Positions 27,401-34,020 of a DNA stretch of 64,000 nucleotides are shown in pieces (within the stretch, counting starts at the first letter, position 1; the number at the start of each line of letters is the position of its first letter). This DNA is from Pseudomonadota bacterium (GTDB lineage Bacteria; Myxococcota; Myxococcia; Myxococcales; Myxococcaceae). The stretch is from assembly GCA_023423535.1 (NCBI GenBank), contig JAFAFL010000069.1, forward strand, positions 1 through 64,000, written 5' to 3'. Below the pieces are notes generated by a model. That model ran no database searches and was not told where the DNA came from. It saw nothing but the letters and a program-made list of their open reading frames with translations. Made by a program: the position numbers and the translations under genes.

Positions 27401-27672
27401 GGACACTCGCTGGCGGTGGCGCACTCCACACAGACGTTGCCCTCGCACACGCCGCTGCGACAGTCGGTGCCCGCCGCACACTGCTTCGTCAGCTCGCACG
27501 GCTCGCAGCCGCCGCCACAGTCGATGTCCGTCTCGTTGCCGTTCTGCTCGCCGTCGCTGCAGCTCGGCGCCACCGCGGCATCCGTCCCCGCGTCTCCGTT
27601 GTTCGACGGGTTACCGCACGCCGCCAGCAGGAACACTGCGAGCGGAAGGGACAATCTCAACGACGGGTGCAT
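21451..27672 (-). CDS. Giant cysteine-rich repeat lipoprotein with Ig-like and lamin-tail ends
   Basis: 2073 aa from ATG 27672 (GGAG just upstream). Signal peptide with lipobox LLAACGN, then a short Cys/Asp-rich stretch. About 14 units of 107 (sometimes 108) residues follow, each with 12 cysteines and the landmarks CPGSDTECSTRTC, GVCGVS, QQTAGDCQQNVCDG, CSQNGGTLCDG. After the repeats come a bacterial Ig-like domain (VTPANAALNVPVNTTVVVTF, about residue 1610) and a lamin-tail-like domain (RVVISQVYGGGGN, YVELHNVGG, GWFIQYAS). The C-terminal 150 residues are another beta region ending DLANAGVMTVTP. The product is predicted to be a long rigid envelope fibre tethered by lipid; adhesion or matrix function is inference. 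No sorting tag is seen. Confidence 0.88.
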   Translation of the reverse strand: MHPSLRLSLPLAVFLLAACGNPSNNGDAGTDAAVAPSCSDGEQNGNETDIDCGGGCEPCELTKQCAAGTDCRSGVCEGNVCVECATASECPGEDGTCATRTCTNGACGFSYAAAGTELPDQTAGDCKTAVCDGAGGLTTETDDADLPGDMNGCTVGACTDGVPSQSPRLAGTACLENNGTMCDGEGACVQCIQATDCSGEDTACSMRTCNDGVCGVSFTADGTAVPEQTAGDCQEIVCDGNGATTSRALDTDLPDDNKACTEDLCTAGVPSHPPLDAGEVCSENGGALCDGAGACVSCLTANDCPGSDSECSTRTCTAGVCGVSHAAAGTPVAQQTAGDCQQNVCNGSGTVVSQALNTDVPNDANQCTGDVCVNGVPSHPNTAAGAMCSQNGGTLCDGAGACVSCRTASDCPGSDTECSTRTCNAGVCGVSHAAAGTPVAQQTAGDCQQNVCDGSGTVVSQALNTDVPNDANQCTGDVCVNGVPSHPNSAAGATCSQNGGTLCDGAGACVSCLTANDCPGSDTECSTRTCNAGVCGVSHVAAGTPVAQQTAGDCQQNVCDGSGTVVSQALNTDLPADDGNQCTTATCVAGAPSHPNAAAGATCSQNGGSLCDGNGACVGCLTASDCPGSDSECSTRTCNAGACGVSFTAAGTPVAQQTSGDCQQNVCDGNGAVTSQALNSDVPADDGNQCTSATCVAGVPSHPNVGAGATCSQNGGTLCDGSGACVSCLTASDCPGSDTECSTRTCNAGACGVSFTAAGTPVAQQTAGDCQQNVCDGNGAVVSQALNSDLPADDGNQCTAAACVAGVPQHPGVAAGQTCSQNGGTLCDGAGACVSCLTANDCPGSDSECSTRTCNAGVCGVSNAAAGTPVAQQTAGDCQQNVCDGNGAVVSQALNSDLPADDGNQCTAAACVAGVPQHPNEAQGTACSQSGGSICDGAGACVGCLAASDCPGQDSECGQRTCNSGVCGMSYTAAGTPVAQQTSGDCQQNVCNGSGAIVSQALNTDVPADDGNQCTASSCVAGVPQQQNAAAGASCSQNGGSQCDGAGLCVQCLAATDCPGSETECQARTCTAGACGFAYVTAGTPVSAQTSGDCQQNVCDGSGAIVAQAQDSDLPNDGNQCTADTCVNGVPTLTAQPAGATCSQNGGSQCNGTGACVECVAATDCPGSDTECSVRTCQSGVCGVANAPAGQPLTEQTGGDCQQTVCDGSGGTLAQALDTDLPVDGNQCTQDVCTAGVPSNPPASQGSTCGSGGAGTCDGAGQCVECVTATDCPGSDTECSERTCFSGTCGVSNAPQGQPLAHQTAGDCQQMVCDGEGGTMGAAQDGDLPDDGLECTTDTCVSGQPQFTNSAAGSSCSQGGGSVCDGSGVCVGCVLPTDCAGSDTECSARTCFNGTCGISHAPNGQPVSSQTEGNCTQNVCDGNGGTTVVQDNADAPANAAACSVGVCEEGVPGQLPAPQGTQCSENGGTLCDGVGACVQCVTVSDCPGSDTECSTRTCTAGTCGTNNTPDGTALTQQTAGDCRTDVCDGMGGTRAEANASDLPNDGNACTDDTCNGTTATHTPVATGTACSQNSGSYCSASAACVECTENSHCASGSVCTSAGACASAVLGVTPANAALNVPVNTTVVVTFSQAVNPSSLTFNSAPGACTGSVQVSSGTGFTQCVGIASVTMSNGDTTATFTLGADLTGGETYRVRVTTGVTGANGIPLAAQSSQADGFTTYAPPAACGGRVVISQVYGGGGNSGATFRNDYVELHNVGGAPVDLQGWFIQYASDTGNFGSNNVPLSGVIQPGRFFLVQMAGGANGVVLPTADLVQSTAPVNMSGSNGKVLLSTGPVAVTGACPTSDARVVDFVGFGSANCREGGTTNSFNAPAPSTTTAIFRDVAGCFDSNNNRADFFTGTPAPRNSASDPAFCACSTNGQLNESNEPDEADFCNVQDPHTVNVQRNGSTADIYGRIYEAGRTEAAGAPAGVRAQLGYSRPGTSVMSNNWAWFEAAWHVQTGDYGNDDEYRAQIRYAGSNSSTANNGNLYSYLYRFSFDDGLSWTYCDVNGAGANGGLDFDLANAGVMTVTP
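22900..27430 (-). repeat. Coding tandem repeats of 321-324 bp
   Basis: The body of the giant lipoprotein gene consists of about 14 DNA repeats of 321 bp (324 bp where a codon is added in the PADDGN variant). The central units (about 24.9-26.8 kb) are nearly identical at the DNA level, while the first two and last four are diverged. This pattern points to recent amplification or gene conversion in the middle of the array. Confidence 0.85.
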
Positions 27673-27821
27673 GGGGACTCCGGGCGGGTGGGCGCGGCCT
27701 CCTTCCCACACTCCGGCATCCCTGTTCAACAAGCGTCAGTGTGACATTCCACTCTTGCTGCACCGCGACGTGCAACCCCGCGGAAGCCCGACAAATCGGC
27801 TCCGGCGGCCCCTGCCCGCAA

Positions 27822-27865
27822 CGCGAAGCGGGTCGCCCCGGACCCGCCGGAACGACCCGCTCGCG
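27822..27865 (-). terminator. Terminator-like hairpin after the GCS2 operon
   Basis: Arms GCGGGTCG (27828-27835) and CGACCCGC (27853-27860), extended by CGCG/CGCG pairs on the outside with one bulged base. It begins about 20 nt after the stop of the last gene of the subtilase-to-GCS2 operon. The rest of 27673-27885 is the upstream region of the giant lipoprotein gene, where I find no convincing promoter. Confidence 0.55.
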
Positions 27866-27885
27866 ATCTCTCAACGTGGTGTCAG

Positions 27886-29034
27886 CTAGCCCGCGCGCAC
27901 CGAAGTGGCCGGCTCGTTCACGCCGCGCATCGTCTCCTCGATGAGCCAGCGCACGACGGCCTTGGGATCCTTCCCGTTCTCCTGCCAGGCCTTGATCTGC
28001 CCCTGGGCGGAGGTCCCGTCGGTGATGATGTCGCGCACCTTCGCGACCTCCTTCTCGGTGTCGAGCATCGCCGAGGCCTCACCCACGAAGGAGATGATCT
28101 CCTCCAGCAGTTCCGGGTAGGGCCGCTCGCGCTGCTCGCCGAAGTCGATGAGCTTCCCGGTGGTGCCGTAGCGCGAAGCCCTCCACTTGTTCTCCTCGAT
28201 GAGCCCGCGCGGATAGGTGCGCCACGACTGGTTCCGCCGCAGCAGGAGGTAGAGCTGCGCGGTGAGCGCCTGGATGAGCGAGGTCAACGCGATGGTGTGC
28301 TCGAGGCGCGTCGGCATGTCGCAGATGCGGACCTCCACCGTGTCGAAGAGGTAGTGGACCCGGACGTCCCACCAGATCTTCTTCGCGTTGTCCATGCACC
28401 CGGTCCGCACCAGCAGGTCCACGAGGTCCTTGAACTGGGTGTACGAATCGAACACGTCCGGGATGCCGGTCCTGGGGAAGCGCTTGAAGATCAGCGTGCG
28501 CGTGGACTGCTGCCCGGTGAGCCGGCCCAGCCAGAACGGCGACGACGTGGACAGCGCGAGCAGGTGCGGCAGGAAGTAGCGGAGCTGGTTGGCGAGCGCC
28601 ATGGCCATCTCCTTGTCCTTGATGCCCACGTGCACGTGCAGGCCGAAGATCAGGTTCGCCCGCGCGACGTCCTGCATGTCCTCCACGATGCCGTGGTAGC
28701 GCGGGTTGTCGGTGATCTCCTGCGTCTTCCAGTCGCTGAACGGGTGCGTGCCCGCTCCGACGATCCGCATCCCGCCCTGCCGCGCGAGCCGGTCGAGCTC
28801 GCGCCGCATCTCGGTGAGCTCGTCGCGCACCGCGGAGATGTTCGAACAGATCCCCGTCCCGATCTCGACCATCGACTGGTGAAGCTCCGGACGGACGCGC
28901 TCGCGGAGCACGGTCTTGCCGTCCTCCACCAGCCGCGACACGTACGAGCGGAGCTCGCACGATCCGGCGTCGACGATCTGGAACTCCTCCTCGACACCCA
29001 GCGTGAACTGACCCTCGAGAGGATTCTTGAGCAT
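27886..29034 (-). CDS. ybdK: Carboxylate-amine ligase, GCS2/YbdK family
   Basis: 382 aa, ATG 29034; YbdK proteins are about 370. The family's opening motif LGVEEEFQIVD is at residue 12 (acidic metal/ATP site), with GAGTHPFSDW (about 95), ANLIFGLHVHVG (about 125) and RICDMPTRLEHTIALT (about 235) in the expected order. Known members join a carboxylate to an amine with ATP (weak gamma-glutamylcysteine synthesis in YbdK; other amide bonds elsewhere). It is the last of four same-strand genes and starts 18 nt after the ATP-grasp stop. Together the two ligases suggest stepwise amide formation; the substrate is unknown. Confidence 0.88.
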   Translation of the reverse strand: MLKNPLEGQFTLGVEEEFQIVDAGSCELRSYVSRLVEDGKTVLRERVRPELHQSMVEIGTGICSNISAVRDELTEMRRELDRLARQGGMRIVGAGTHPFSDWKTQEITDNPRYHGIVEDMQDVARANLIFGLHVHVGIKDKEMAMALANQLRYFLPHLLALSTSSPFWLGRLTGQQSTRTLIFKRFPRTGIPDVFDSYTQFKDLVDLLVRTGCMDNAKKIWWDVRVHYLFDTVEVRICDMPTRLEHTIALTSLIQALTAQLYLLLRRNQSWRTYPRGLIEENKWRASRYGTTGKLIDFGEQRERPYPELLEEIISFVGEASAMLDTEKEVAKVRDIITDGTSAQGQIKAWQENGKDPKAVVRWLIEETMRGVNEPATSVRAG

Positions 29035-29052
29035 GTGTTTTTCGGACCTCGG

Positions 29053-30138
29053 CTACTTCGGATGGGTGCTGCGGACCTGCTGGGAAGGTGTGGGCGTCAC
29101 CGCGGTGGCGGTCGTGCCGGAGGCGGGCGTGGCGGCGGGCGTGGCGGTGACGAGCTCACCGAGCGCGGTGGCCAGCTTCGGCACCGACTCGGCGGACGCG
29201 CCCTGCGTGCCCATCCGGTCGAGGTACCGCTGGAAGCTGTAGCCCGCGCCCACGCGGCGGCCCTCGGTGGCGGCGCTCACGCAGAGCTCCGTCATCCGCT
29301 GCAGGCACCACTCGTAGTTCTCCGCGAGGATGTGGTGCGGGTACATGTCCGGCGCGGGGTTGGTGAAGTCGATCGCGTAGGGCACGCCGTCCTTGATCGC
29401 GAACTCCACCGAGTTCATGTCGTAGCCGAGCGCGTTGTTCAGCGCGCGTGCGTGCTCGATGACCTCCGCCTCGAGCTTCGGCGACATGTAGCCCTGGTCC
29501 GGAAGGTAGCAGCGGCGCTTCGGGTCGTAGCGGACCGGCTTGATCTGGTCCTTGCCAATGCAGAGGCAGCGCACGTACTCGTCGAAGTCGATGAACTGCT
29601 GCAGCGTCATCGGCAGCTGGCCGGTCTGGTTGTAGGCCTCCATCAGCTGGGCCATGTCATCGACCTTGTAGACGTTCTTCCAGCCGCCGCCGTCCGCGGG
29701 CTTGAGGATCGCCGGGAAGCCCACGTACTCGGTGATCGCCTTCCAATCGAGCGGGTACACGAGGTTCTTCAGCGACCGCTGCGGATCGAGCGACGAGAGG
29801 TACTCGCGCTGCGGCAGGAGCACCGTGCGCGGCGTGGGCACGCCGATCTTCGCCGCCAGCGAGAAGCCGAAGAACTTCTCGTCCGCCGACCACCAGAAGG
29901 GGTCGTTGATCACGTAGGTGCCCGCCAGCGCCGCCGCCTTGAGGTGGAAGCGGTAGAACGGCACCTCGTGCGAGATGCGATCCACGAGGACGCTGTAGCG
30001 CTTCGTGAAGACCTCCGGCGTCGCGTCGATCTTCGCCAGCTCCGCCTCGAAGCCGGGGAGCTTGTTCAGGCGCTCGATCAACGCGAGCGGAAAGTGGTCC
30101 CACTCCATGCCCGCCAGGATTCCAATCCGGTGTGCCAT
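29053..30138 (-). CDS. ATP-grasp family ligase
   Basis: 361 aa from ATG 30138 (MAHRIGILAGMEWDHFP). ATP-grasp signs: FPAILKPADGGGWKNVYKV (about 165) with the ATP-binding Lys and Gly loop, LQQFIDFDEYVRCLCIG (about 200), and the metal-binding end GVPYAIDFTNPAPDM (about 285). The family joins a carboxylate to an amine or thiol through an acylphosphate. The last 40 residues are Thr/Ala/Pro-rich and look like a disordered tail. Second-last gene of the operon, between the amidotransferase-like and GCS2 genes; it resembles enzymes annotated as glutathione-synthetase-like, but the substrate is open. Confidence 0.85.
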   Translation of the reverse strand: MAHRIGILAGMEWDHFPLALIERLNKLPGFEAELAKIDATPEVFTKRYSVLVDRISHEVPFYRFHLKAAALAGTYVINDPFWWSADEKFFGFSLAAKIGVPTPRTVLLPQREYLSSLDPQRSLKNLVYPLDWKAITEYVGFPAILKPADGGGWKNVYKVDDMAQLMEAYNQTGQLPMTLQQFIDFDEYVRCLCIGKDQIKPVRYDPKRRCYLPDQGYMSPKLEAEVIEHARALNNALGYDMNSVEFAIKDGVPYAIDFTNPAPDMYPHHILAENYEWCLQRMTELCVSAATEGRRVGAGYSFQRYLDRMGTQGASAESVPKLATALGELVTATPAATPASGTTATAVTPTPSQQVRSTHPK

Positions 30139-30173
30139 TTGCTGCGTTCTGCCTTTCGGTGGTGTTGCTGCTG

Positions 30174-31142
30174 CTACGCGTCTTCCGCGGAGGTTTCGGC
30201 TTCGTTCGCCGGCTTCTCGAAAGCGCCGATGCTCAAGCCATCGTAGCTGGGCTCGCCGATGCGATTCCAACCGCGCTCCGGTGCAATGGCGTTGAACCTG
30301 CGCGCCAGCCAACCGGGCAACAGCAGCGCGTACGTGCGCGCCAGCCGCGTCGGGTCATCCAGCGTCTTGAGCATCCGGCGATACGTCTCCTCGCCGTAGG
30401 TCTCCCGCACCGCCTGCGCCTGCTCCGGTCGCTCGATCCAGGCGAGCGCACCCGGACGGTCCGCTTCGGGGTGGAAGATCGTCCCTTCGATGCCGGGCGC
30501 GAACTTGAAGGACATGAGGCCCTCGCCCTTGCTCACCCCGTCGCGGCTCTCGCGCGCGTAGAGGACGCCGCCCAGTTGCTTCAGGCGCGCCTCGTCGAGA
30601 TCCACCGCCTCCCAGCTGCGGTGCTCCCACGCGAAGAGCCTGTCCTCGAACGGCTTGAAGAGCGGCGAGGCCTGGCCCTCCTCCGTCGGATAGACCGGCA
30701 TGATCCCGAACTTGCGAGGACGCGGTCCGATGCGCGCGACCTTGAAGTGCAGCACCGCGATCTCGAACGAGTAGCAGACGCAGAACGCCGCCGGCGCGCC
30801 GGGCATGCCGCTGACGTTGCGCTCCACCACCGTGTCGAAGAACCGCTCCACCCCACGCGCCCACGGCTCGGCGAAGCCGTCCACCGGAGAGTCCGGACCG
30901 CCGGTGCACAGATAGAGGTCGCAGTCCTTCGGCGGCCCCTCCGGCCGGTTGCGCGGCTGCGCGTGATGGAGCACCGTCTCCACGTTCGGGTTCGCCGCCT
31001 TCACCTTCTCGAAGAAGGCCGCGGTGATGGACTTGAAGGAGCGCACCGCCTGGTTGGGCACGCCGTTGTTCATGTCCACGAGGCCCACGCGGAGCCGGTT
31101 GCGGACGTTGCCCGTGCTGATCTGGTTCATCGAGTCTGTCAC
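30174..31142 (-). CDS. Class I glutamine amidotransferase-like protein
   Basis: 322 aa; start GTG 31142 chosen because GTGA overlaps the subtilase stop (an ATG at 31130 is four codons later). A GATase1 fold is read from LYLCTGGPDSPVDG (about 80), a nucleophile elbow AAFCVCYSFEI with Cys123, and the His-Glu pair His224/Glu226 in GTIFHPEADRP. The triad is complete, but the elbow is C-Y-S instead of the usual C-x-G. About 90 residues follow the triad and are unique. It could supply ammonia to the neighbouring ATP-grasp or GCS2 enzyme, or be a gamma-glutamyl hydrolase/transferase. Confidence 0.82.
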   Translation of the reverse strand: MTDSMNQISTGNVRNRLRVGLVDMNNGVPNQAVRSFKSITAAFFEKVKAANPNVETVLHHAQPRNRPEGPPKDCDLYLCTGGPDSPVDGFAEPWARGVERFFDTVVERNVSGMPGAPAAFCVCYSFEIAVLHFKVARIGPRPRKFGIMPVYPTEEGQASPLFKPFEDRLFAWEHRSWEAVDLDEARLKQLGGVLYARESRDGVSKGEGLMSFKFAPGIEGTIFHPEADRPGALAWIERPEQAQAVRETYGEETYRRMLKTLDDPTRLARTYALLLPGWLARRFNAIAPERGWNRIGEPSYDGLSIGAFEKPANEAETSAEDA

Positions 31143-32347
31143 CTGTTCCTGCGCCGCTCCGCCTCGCGGATGGCCTCTGCCGGATTGACCACGCCCCACC
31201 CCTGCCGCTCGACCGCCACGCCCGGCAATCGCCTCGCGGTATCGATGAGGAGCCGCTTCACGTCGTGCGGCGAGAGCCCCGGGTTCGCCTCGAGCATCTG
31301 TCCCACGATGCTCGTCACGATCGGCGCCGCGAACGACGTGCCGTCCACGTGCTTGTACTCGCCGCTGATGACCTTCTGGTCGCGCTGCAGGCTCTCCACC
31401 AGCTGCCGGATGAGGTAGGGCTCGTCGTCCTTCACCCCATCGAGCGCCGGGAACACGCCGCGCCGCTCGTGGAGGATCTTCGAGAGCCGCTCGTCCGGCG
31501 CGGTGCTCAGGTCCGCGAGCAACTCCGCCTCCGCCGCGGTGCGCGTGCCGGGAAGGATCGGCGCCACCACCCAGATCGCCGGCGCCATGACCTCCGGCTT
31601 CTGCAGCCCGTCGATCGTCGGGCCGTAGCAGGACCAGTAGGTGCCCGTGCGCCCGAGCCTCGGATCGCCGCGGTCGTCGGTGCCGCCCACGGTGATCACC
31701 GCCGGCGTGCTCGCGGGCGCGATGACGCGGTTTCTTCCGCCCGCCGCGTTGCCCACCGCGCAGACGACGGTGATGCCCGCGCGCACCGCGTCCTCCGCGG
31801 CGCGGCAGAGCGGATCGGAGAGGTAGGAGCGCTCGTAGTCGCCGCCCGCCGAGATGTTCAGCACGCGGATGCCGAACTCCTCCTTGTGATCGATCACCCA
31901 CCGGATGCCGCGGGTGATGTCGTCGTGCTTCACGCGCGAGAGGTGACCGACCTTCACCAGCACCACGTCCATCTCCGGCGCCAGAGAACGGAAGCGCCCG
32001 TCGGAGAGGAAGCCGTTACCGGCGGCGACGGTGGAGGTCATCATCCCGTGCCACATCGAGTCGTCCGGCCGTTCGATGAGGCGTTGCCCCGAGCGGTCGT
32101 TGATCAGATCGACGTAGGTGCGGATGCGGTTGCGCGGCTGGGTGAGATCCGGGTGCGCGAAGAAACCGGAGTCGAGAAATGCGGCGGTCACCCCACGGCC
32201 CGCATAGCGCGGATCCACGTGGAGGCGTTCGGCGATGGGGAGGATGGCGTCGGGAGCGACGTCACCCTGGGGCCACACGGCGGCGGGCTCTTTTTCGAGA
32301 AGCGCCGGCTCACCATAGAGGACGCCGGGCTTCGGGCTGTCGGACAT
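31139..32347 (-). CDS. Subtilisin-family (S8) serine peptidase, cytoplasmic
   Basis: 402 aa from ATG 32347. The catalytic triad is intact: Asp59 (AAFLDSGFFAHPDL), His100 (DSMWHGMMTS), Ser338 (VDGTSFAAPIV), with oxyanion Asn200 (CAVGNAAGG). There is no signal peptide or propeptide, so it should act inside the cell. Between residues 235 and 330 lies an insert of about 90 residues (GPTIDGLQKPEV to DQKVISGEY) absent from small subtilisins. First gene of the four-gene operon; its start is 68 bp from the divergent M17 aminopeptidase start. A maturation protease for a peptide or for the operon's product is a reasonable inference. Confidence 0.88.
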   Translation of the reverse strand: MSDSPKPGVLYGEPALLEKEPAAVWPQGDVAPDAILPIAERLHVDPRYAGRGVTAAFLDSGFFAHPDLTQPRNRIRTYVDLINDRSGQRLIERPDDSMWHGMMTSTVAAGNGFLSDGRFRSLAPEMDVVLVKVGHLSRVKHDDITRGIRWVIDHKEEFGIRVLNISAGGDYERSYLSDPLCRAAEDAVRAGITVVCAVGNAAGGRNRVIAPASTPAVITVGGTDDRGDPRLGRTGTYWSCYGPTIDGLQKPEVMAPAIWVVAPILPGTRTAAEAELLADLSTAPDERLSKILHERRGVFPALDGVKDDEPYLIRQLVESLQRDQKVISGEYKHVDGTSFAAPIVTSIVGQMLEANPGLSPHDVKRLLIDTARRLPGVAVERQGWGVVNPAEAIREAERRRNR

Positions 32348-32415
32348 GAAGGGGCGGGAACATACCAGCGACAGCACCCCCGCCACCATCGGGGGGCCTA
32401 TGGCATTGTCCTCCC

Positions 32416-33978
32416 GTGCATACCGTGACCCTGCCGACACTCCTCGCCGCTCCCGATCTCACGAAGGCGGAGGGCGATGCGCTGGTCGTCCTTCTCCCCT
32501 CGCCGCTGGCGGAGTTCGTCGACCGGCTGACACTCCCCGCTCAGACCGCGGATCGGTTGCGCGCCGCGTTGAAGCTCGATCGCGCGCTGTCCGTGGGCGA
32601 GCCCGGCCCCACCGTCCTCCCGCTGGAGGGTGCCCCCGGAGGCCGCGTGGTGGTCGCGCCCATCGGCAGGCTTTCGGAGGAGTGGGAGGACGTCCGCCGC
32701 GTCGCCGAGGCCGCGCAGGCTGCCGTCACCCGCGCGCTGACCGCCGGTGCCCAGCGTCCGGTGCTCGCGCTGTGGACGCCGGACGAGCCCCGCTTCGCCC
32801 GGGCCCGCGAGGTCGCCGCGCTCTCGGCGCTCGGTGCCGGCTGGCGTCCGGTGGGCGCTTCCCCACTTCCGCCCGGAGGTGGGCTGCAGCGCGTGACGGT
32901 GCTGGGTCTCGAGGAGCGCACCTGCGCGTGGCTTCACGCCGTGGAGCAGGGCCGCGTGCTCGCGCGCGATCTGACCGTCGGAGGACCGGAGGAAATGAAT
33001 CCCCCGCAGGCCGCCGCCTGGTGTGAGCGGGCCTTCGCGGACGCAGCTTTGGGGGTGACCGTCACCACGCTGTCGAAGCTGGAGGACATCGCGGCCTTCC
33101 CGCTGCTCGCCGCGGTGGGACGCGCCTCCGCCACCGTGGCCCGCCACGCGCCGAGGATCACCACGCTGGAGCTCATGCCGCCGGCCGGCTCGCCGGTGAC
33201 GCGCACGCTGCTCATCGCGGGCAAGGGCGTGACCTACGACACCGGCGGCGCCGACCTGAAGACCAATGGCGGCATGGCGGGGATGAGCCGGGACAAGGGC
33301 GGCGCTGCGTCGGCGGCGGGCCTCGTGCGGACGCTGGCTGAGTTGAAGCTGCCGGGCCTGCGCGTGGTCGCGATGCTCGGCTGGGTGCGCAACGGCATCG
33401 GCGAGGAGAGCTTCGTCTCCGACGAGATCATCCGGGCCCGGAGCGGCGTTCGCGTGCGCATCGGCAACACCGACGCGGAAGGGCGCCTGGTGCTGGCGGA
33501 TCTCCTCTCCGCGCTGCGCGAGCGCGGCCTGGCGGAGCCGCAGACCATGTCCGGCGCGACGCTGATGACGATGGCCACGCTGACCGGTCACTCCTACCGC
33601 GCGTTCGGACCGTGCGTGGCGGCGCTGGAGAACGCGGCCGCGCGGCGCGACAACGTGCTCTCGCGGCTGCAGCAGGCCGGCGAGCGCATGGGCGAGCCCT
33701 TCGAGTTCACCCGCCCGCGCCGCGAGGACTACCTCTTCTGCGCGCCGAAGAGCCCGGCGGAGGATCTCGTCTCCTCCAACCGCCTCGCGAGCGTGGACAC
33801 CGCGCGCGGCCACCAGGGCCCCTACGCCTTCCTCGACGTGGCGTCCGGCATCAGCGGCAGCGGCCTGCCCTTCGCGCACCTCGACATCAGCGGCGTCGCG
33901 TTGAACCCGCCCGACTGGGCCGCGGGCCGCCCCACCGGCGCTCCCGTGGCCGCGCTGGCGGAGTTCCTCGGGAGCTGA
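32416..33978 (+). CDS. M17 leucyl aminopeptidase family protein
   Basis: 520 aa, GTG start. The C-terminal catalytic half carries the M17 motifs: Lys270 and Asp275 in GKGVTYDTGGADLKT, then the signature NTDAEGRLVLAD with Asp353, Glu355 and Arg357, all needed for the two-metal site. The N-terminal half (1-200) is the variable substrate/regulatory domain. These hexameric enzymes release N-terminal residues from peptides in the cytoplasm. It is divergent from the subtilase operon, with 68 bp between the starts. Confidence 0.9.
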   Translation: MHTVTLPTLLAAPDLTKAEGDALVVLLPSPLAEFVDRLTLPAQTADRLRAALKLDRALSVGEPGPTVLPLEGAPGGRVVVAPIGRLSEEWEDVRRVAEAAQAAVTRALTAGAQRPVLALWTPDEPRFARAREVAALSALGAGWRPVGASPLPPGGGLQRVTVLGLEERTCAWLHAVEQGRVLARDLTVGGPEEMNPPQAAAWCERAFADAALGVTVTTLSKLEDIAAFPLLAAVGRASATVARHAPRITTLELMPPAGSPVTRTLLIAGKGVTYDTGGADLKTNGGMAGMSRDKGGAASAAGLVRTLAELKLPGLRVVAMLGWVRNGIGEESFVSDEIIRARSGVRVRIGNTDAEGRLVLADLLSALRERGLAEPQTMSGATLMTMATLTGHSYRAFGPCVAALENAAARRDNVLSRLQQAGERMGEPFEFTRPRREDYLFCAPKSPAEDLVSSNRLASVDTARGHQGPYAFLDVASGISGSGLPFAHLDISGVALNPPDWAAGRPTGAPVAALAEFLGS

Positions 33979-34020
33979 CCGCCCTCTCACGACGAACGAG
34001 TCGCCTCCGGACTGCGCGCG

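Noticed and set aside
22900..27430. Regular 321-bp repeats considered as a CRISPR-like or satellite array
   Set aside because: The period is a multiple of three, the repeats are in frame inside a lipoprotein gene, and there are no repeat-spacer units.
21676..27744. A 2022-codon open frame on the plus strand opposite the giant lipoprotein gene
   Set aside because: It is a shadow of the repetitive, GC-biased minus-strand gene: Arg/Ala/His-rich, no start context, no signal or family motif.
27673..27885. A sigma-54 promoter for the giant lipoprotein gene
   Set aside because: A TTGCACG-N6-TGCA pattern is present but the GG-N10-GC spacing of -24/-12 elements is not met.
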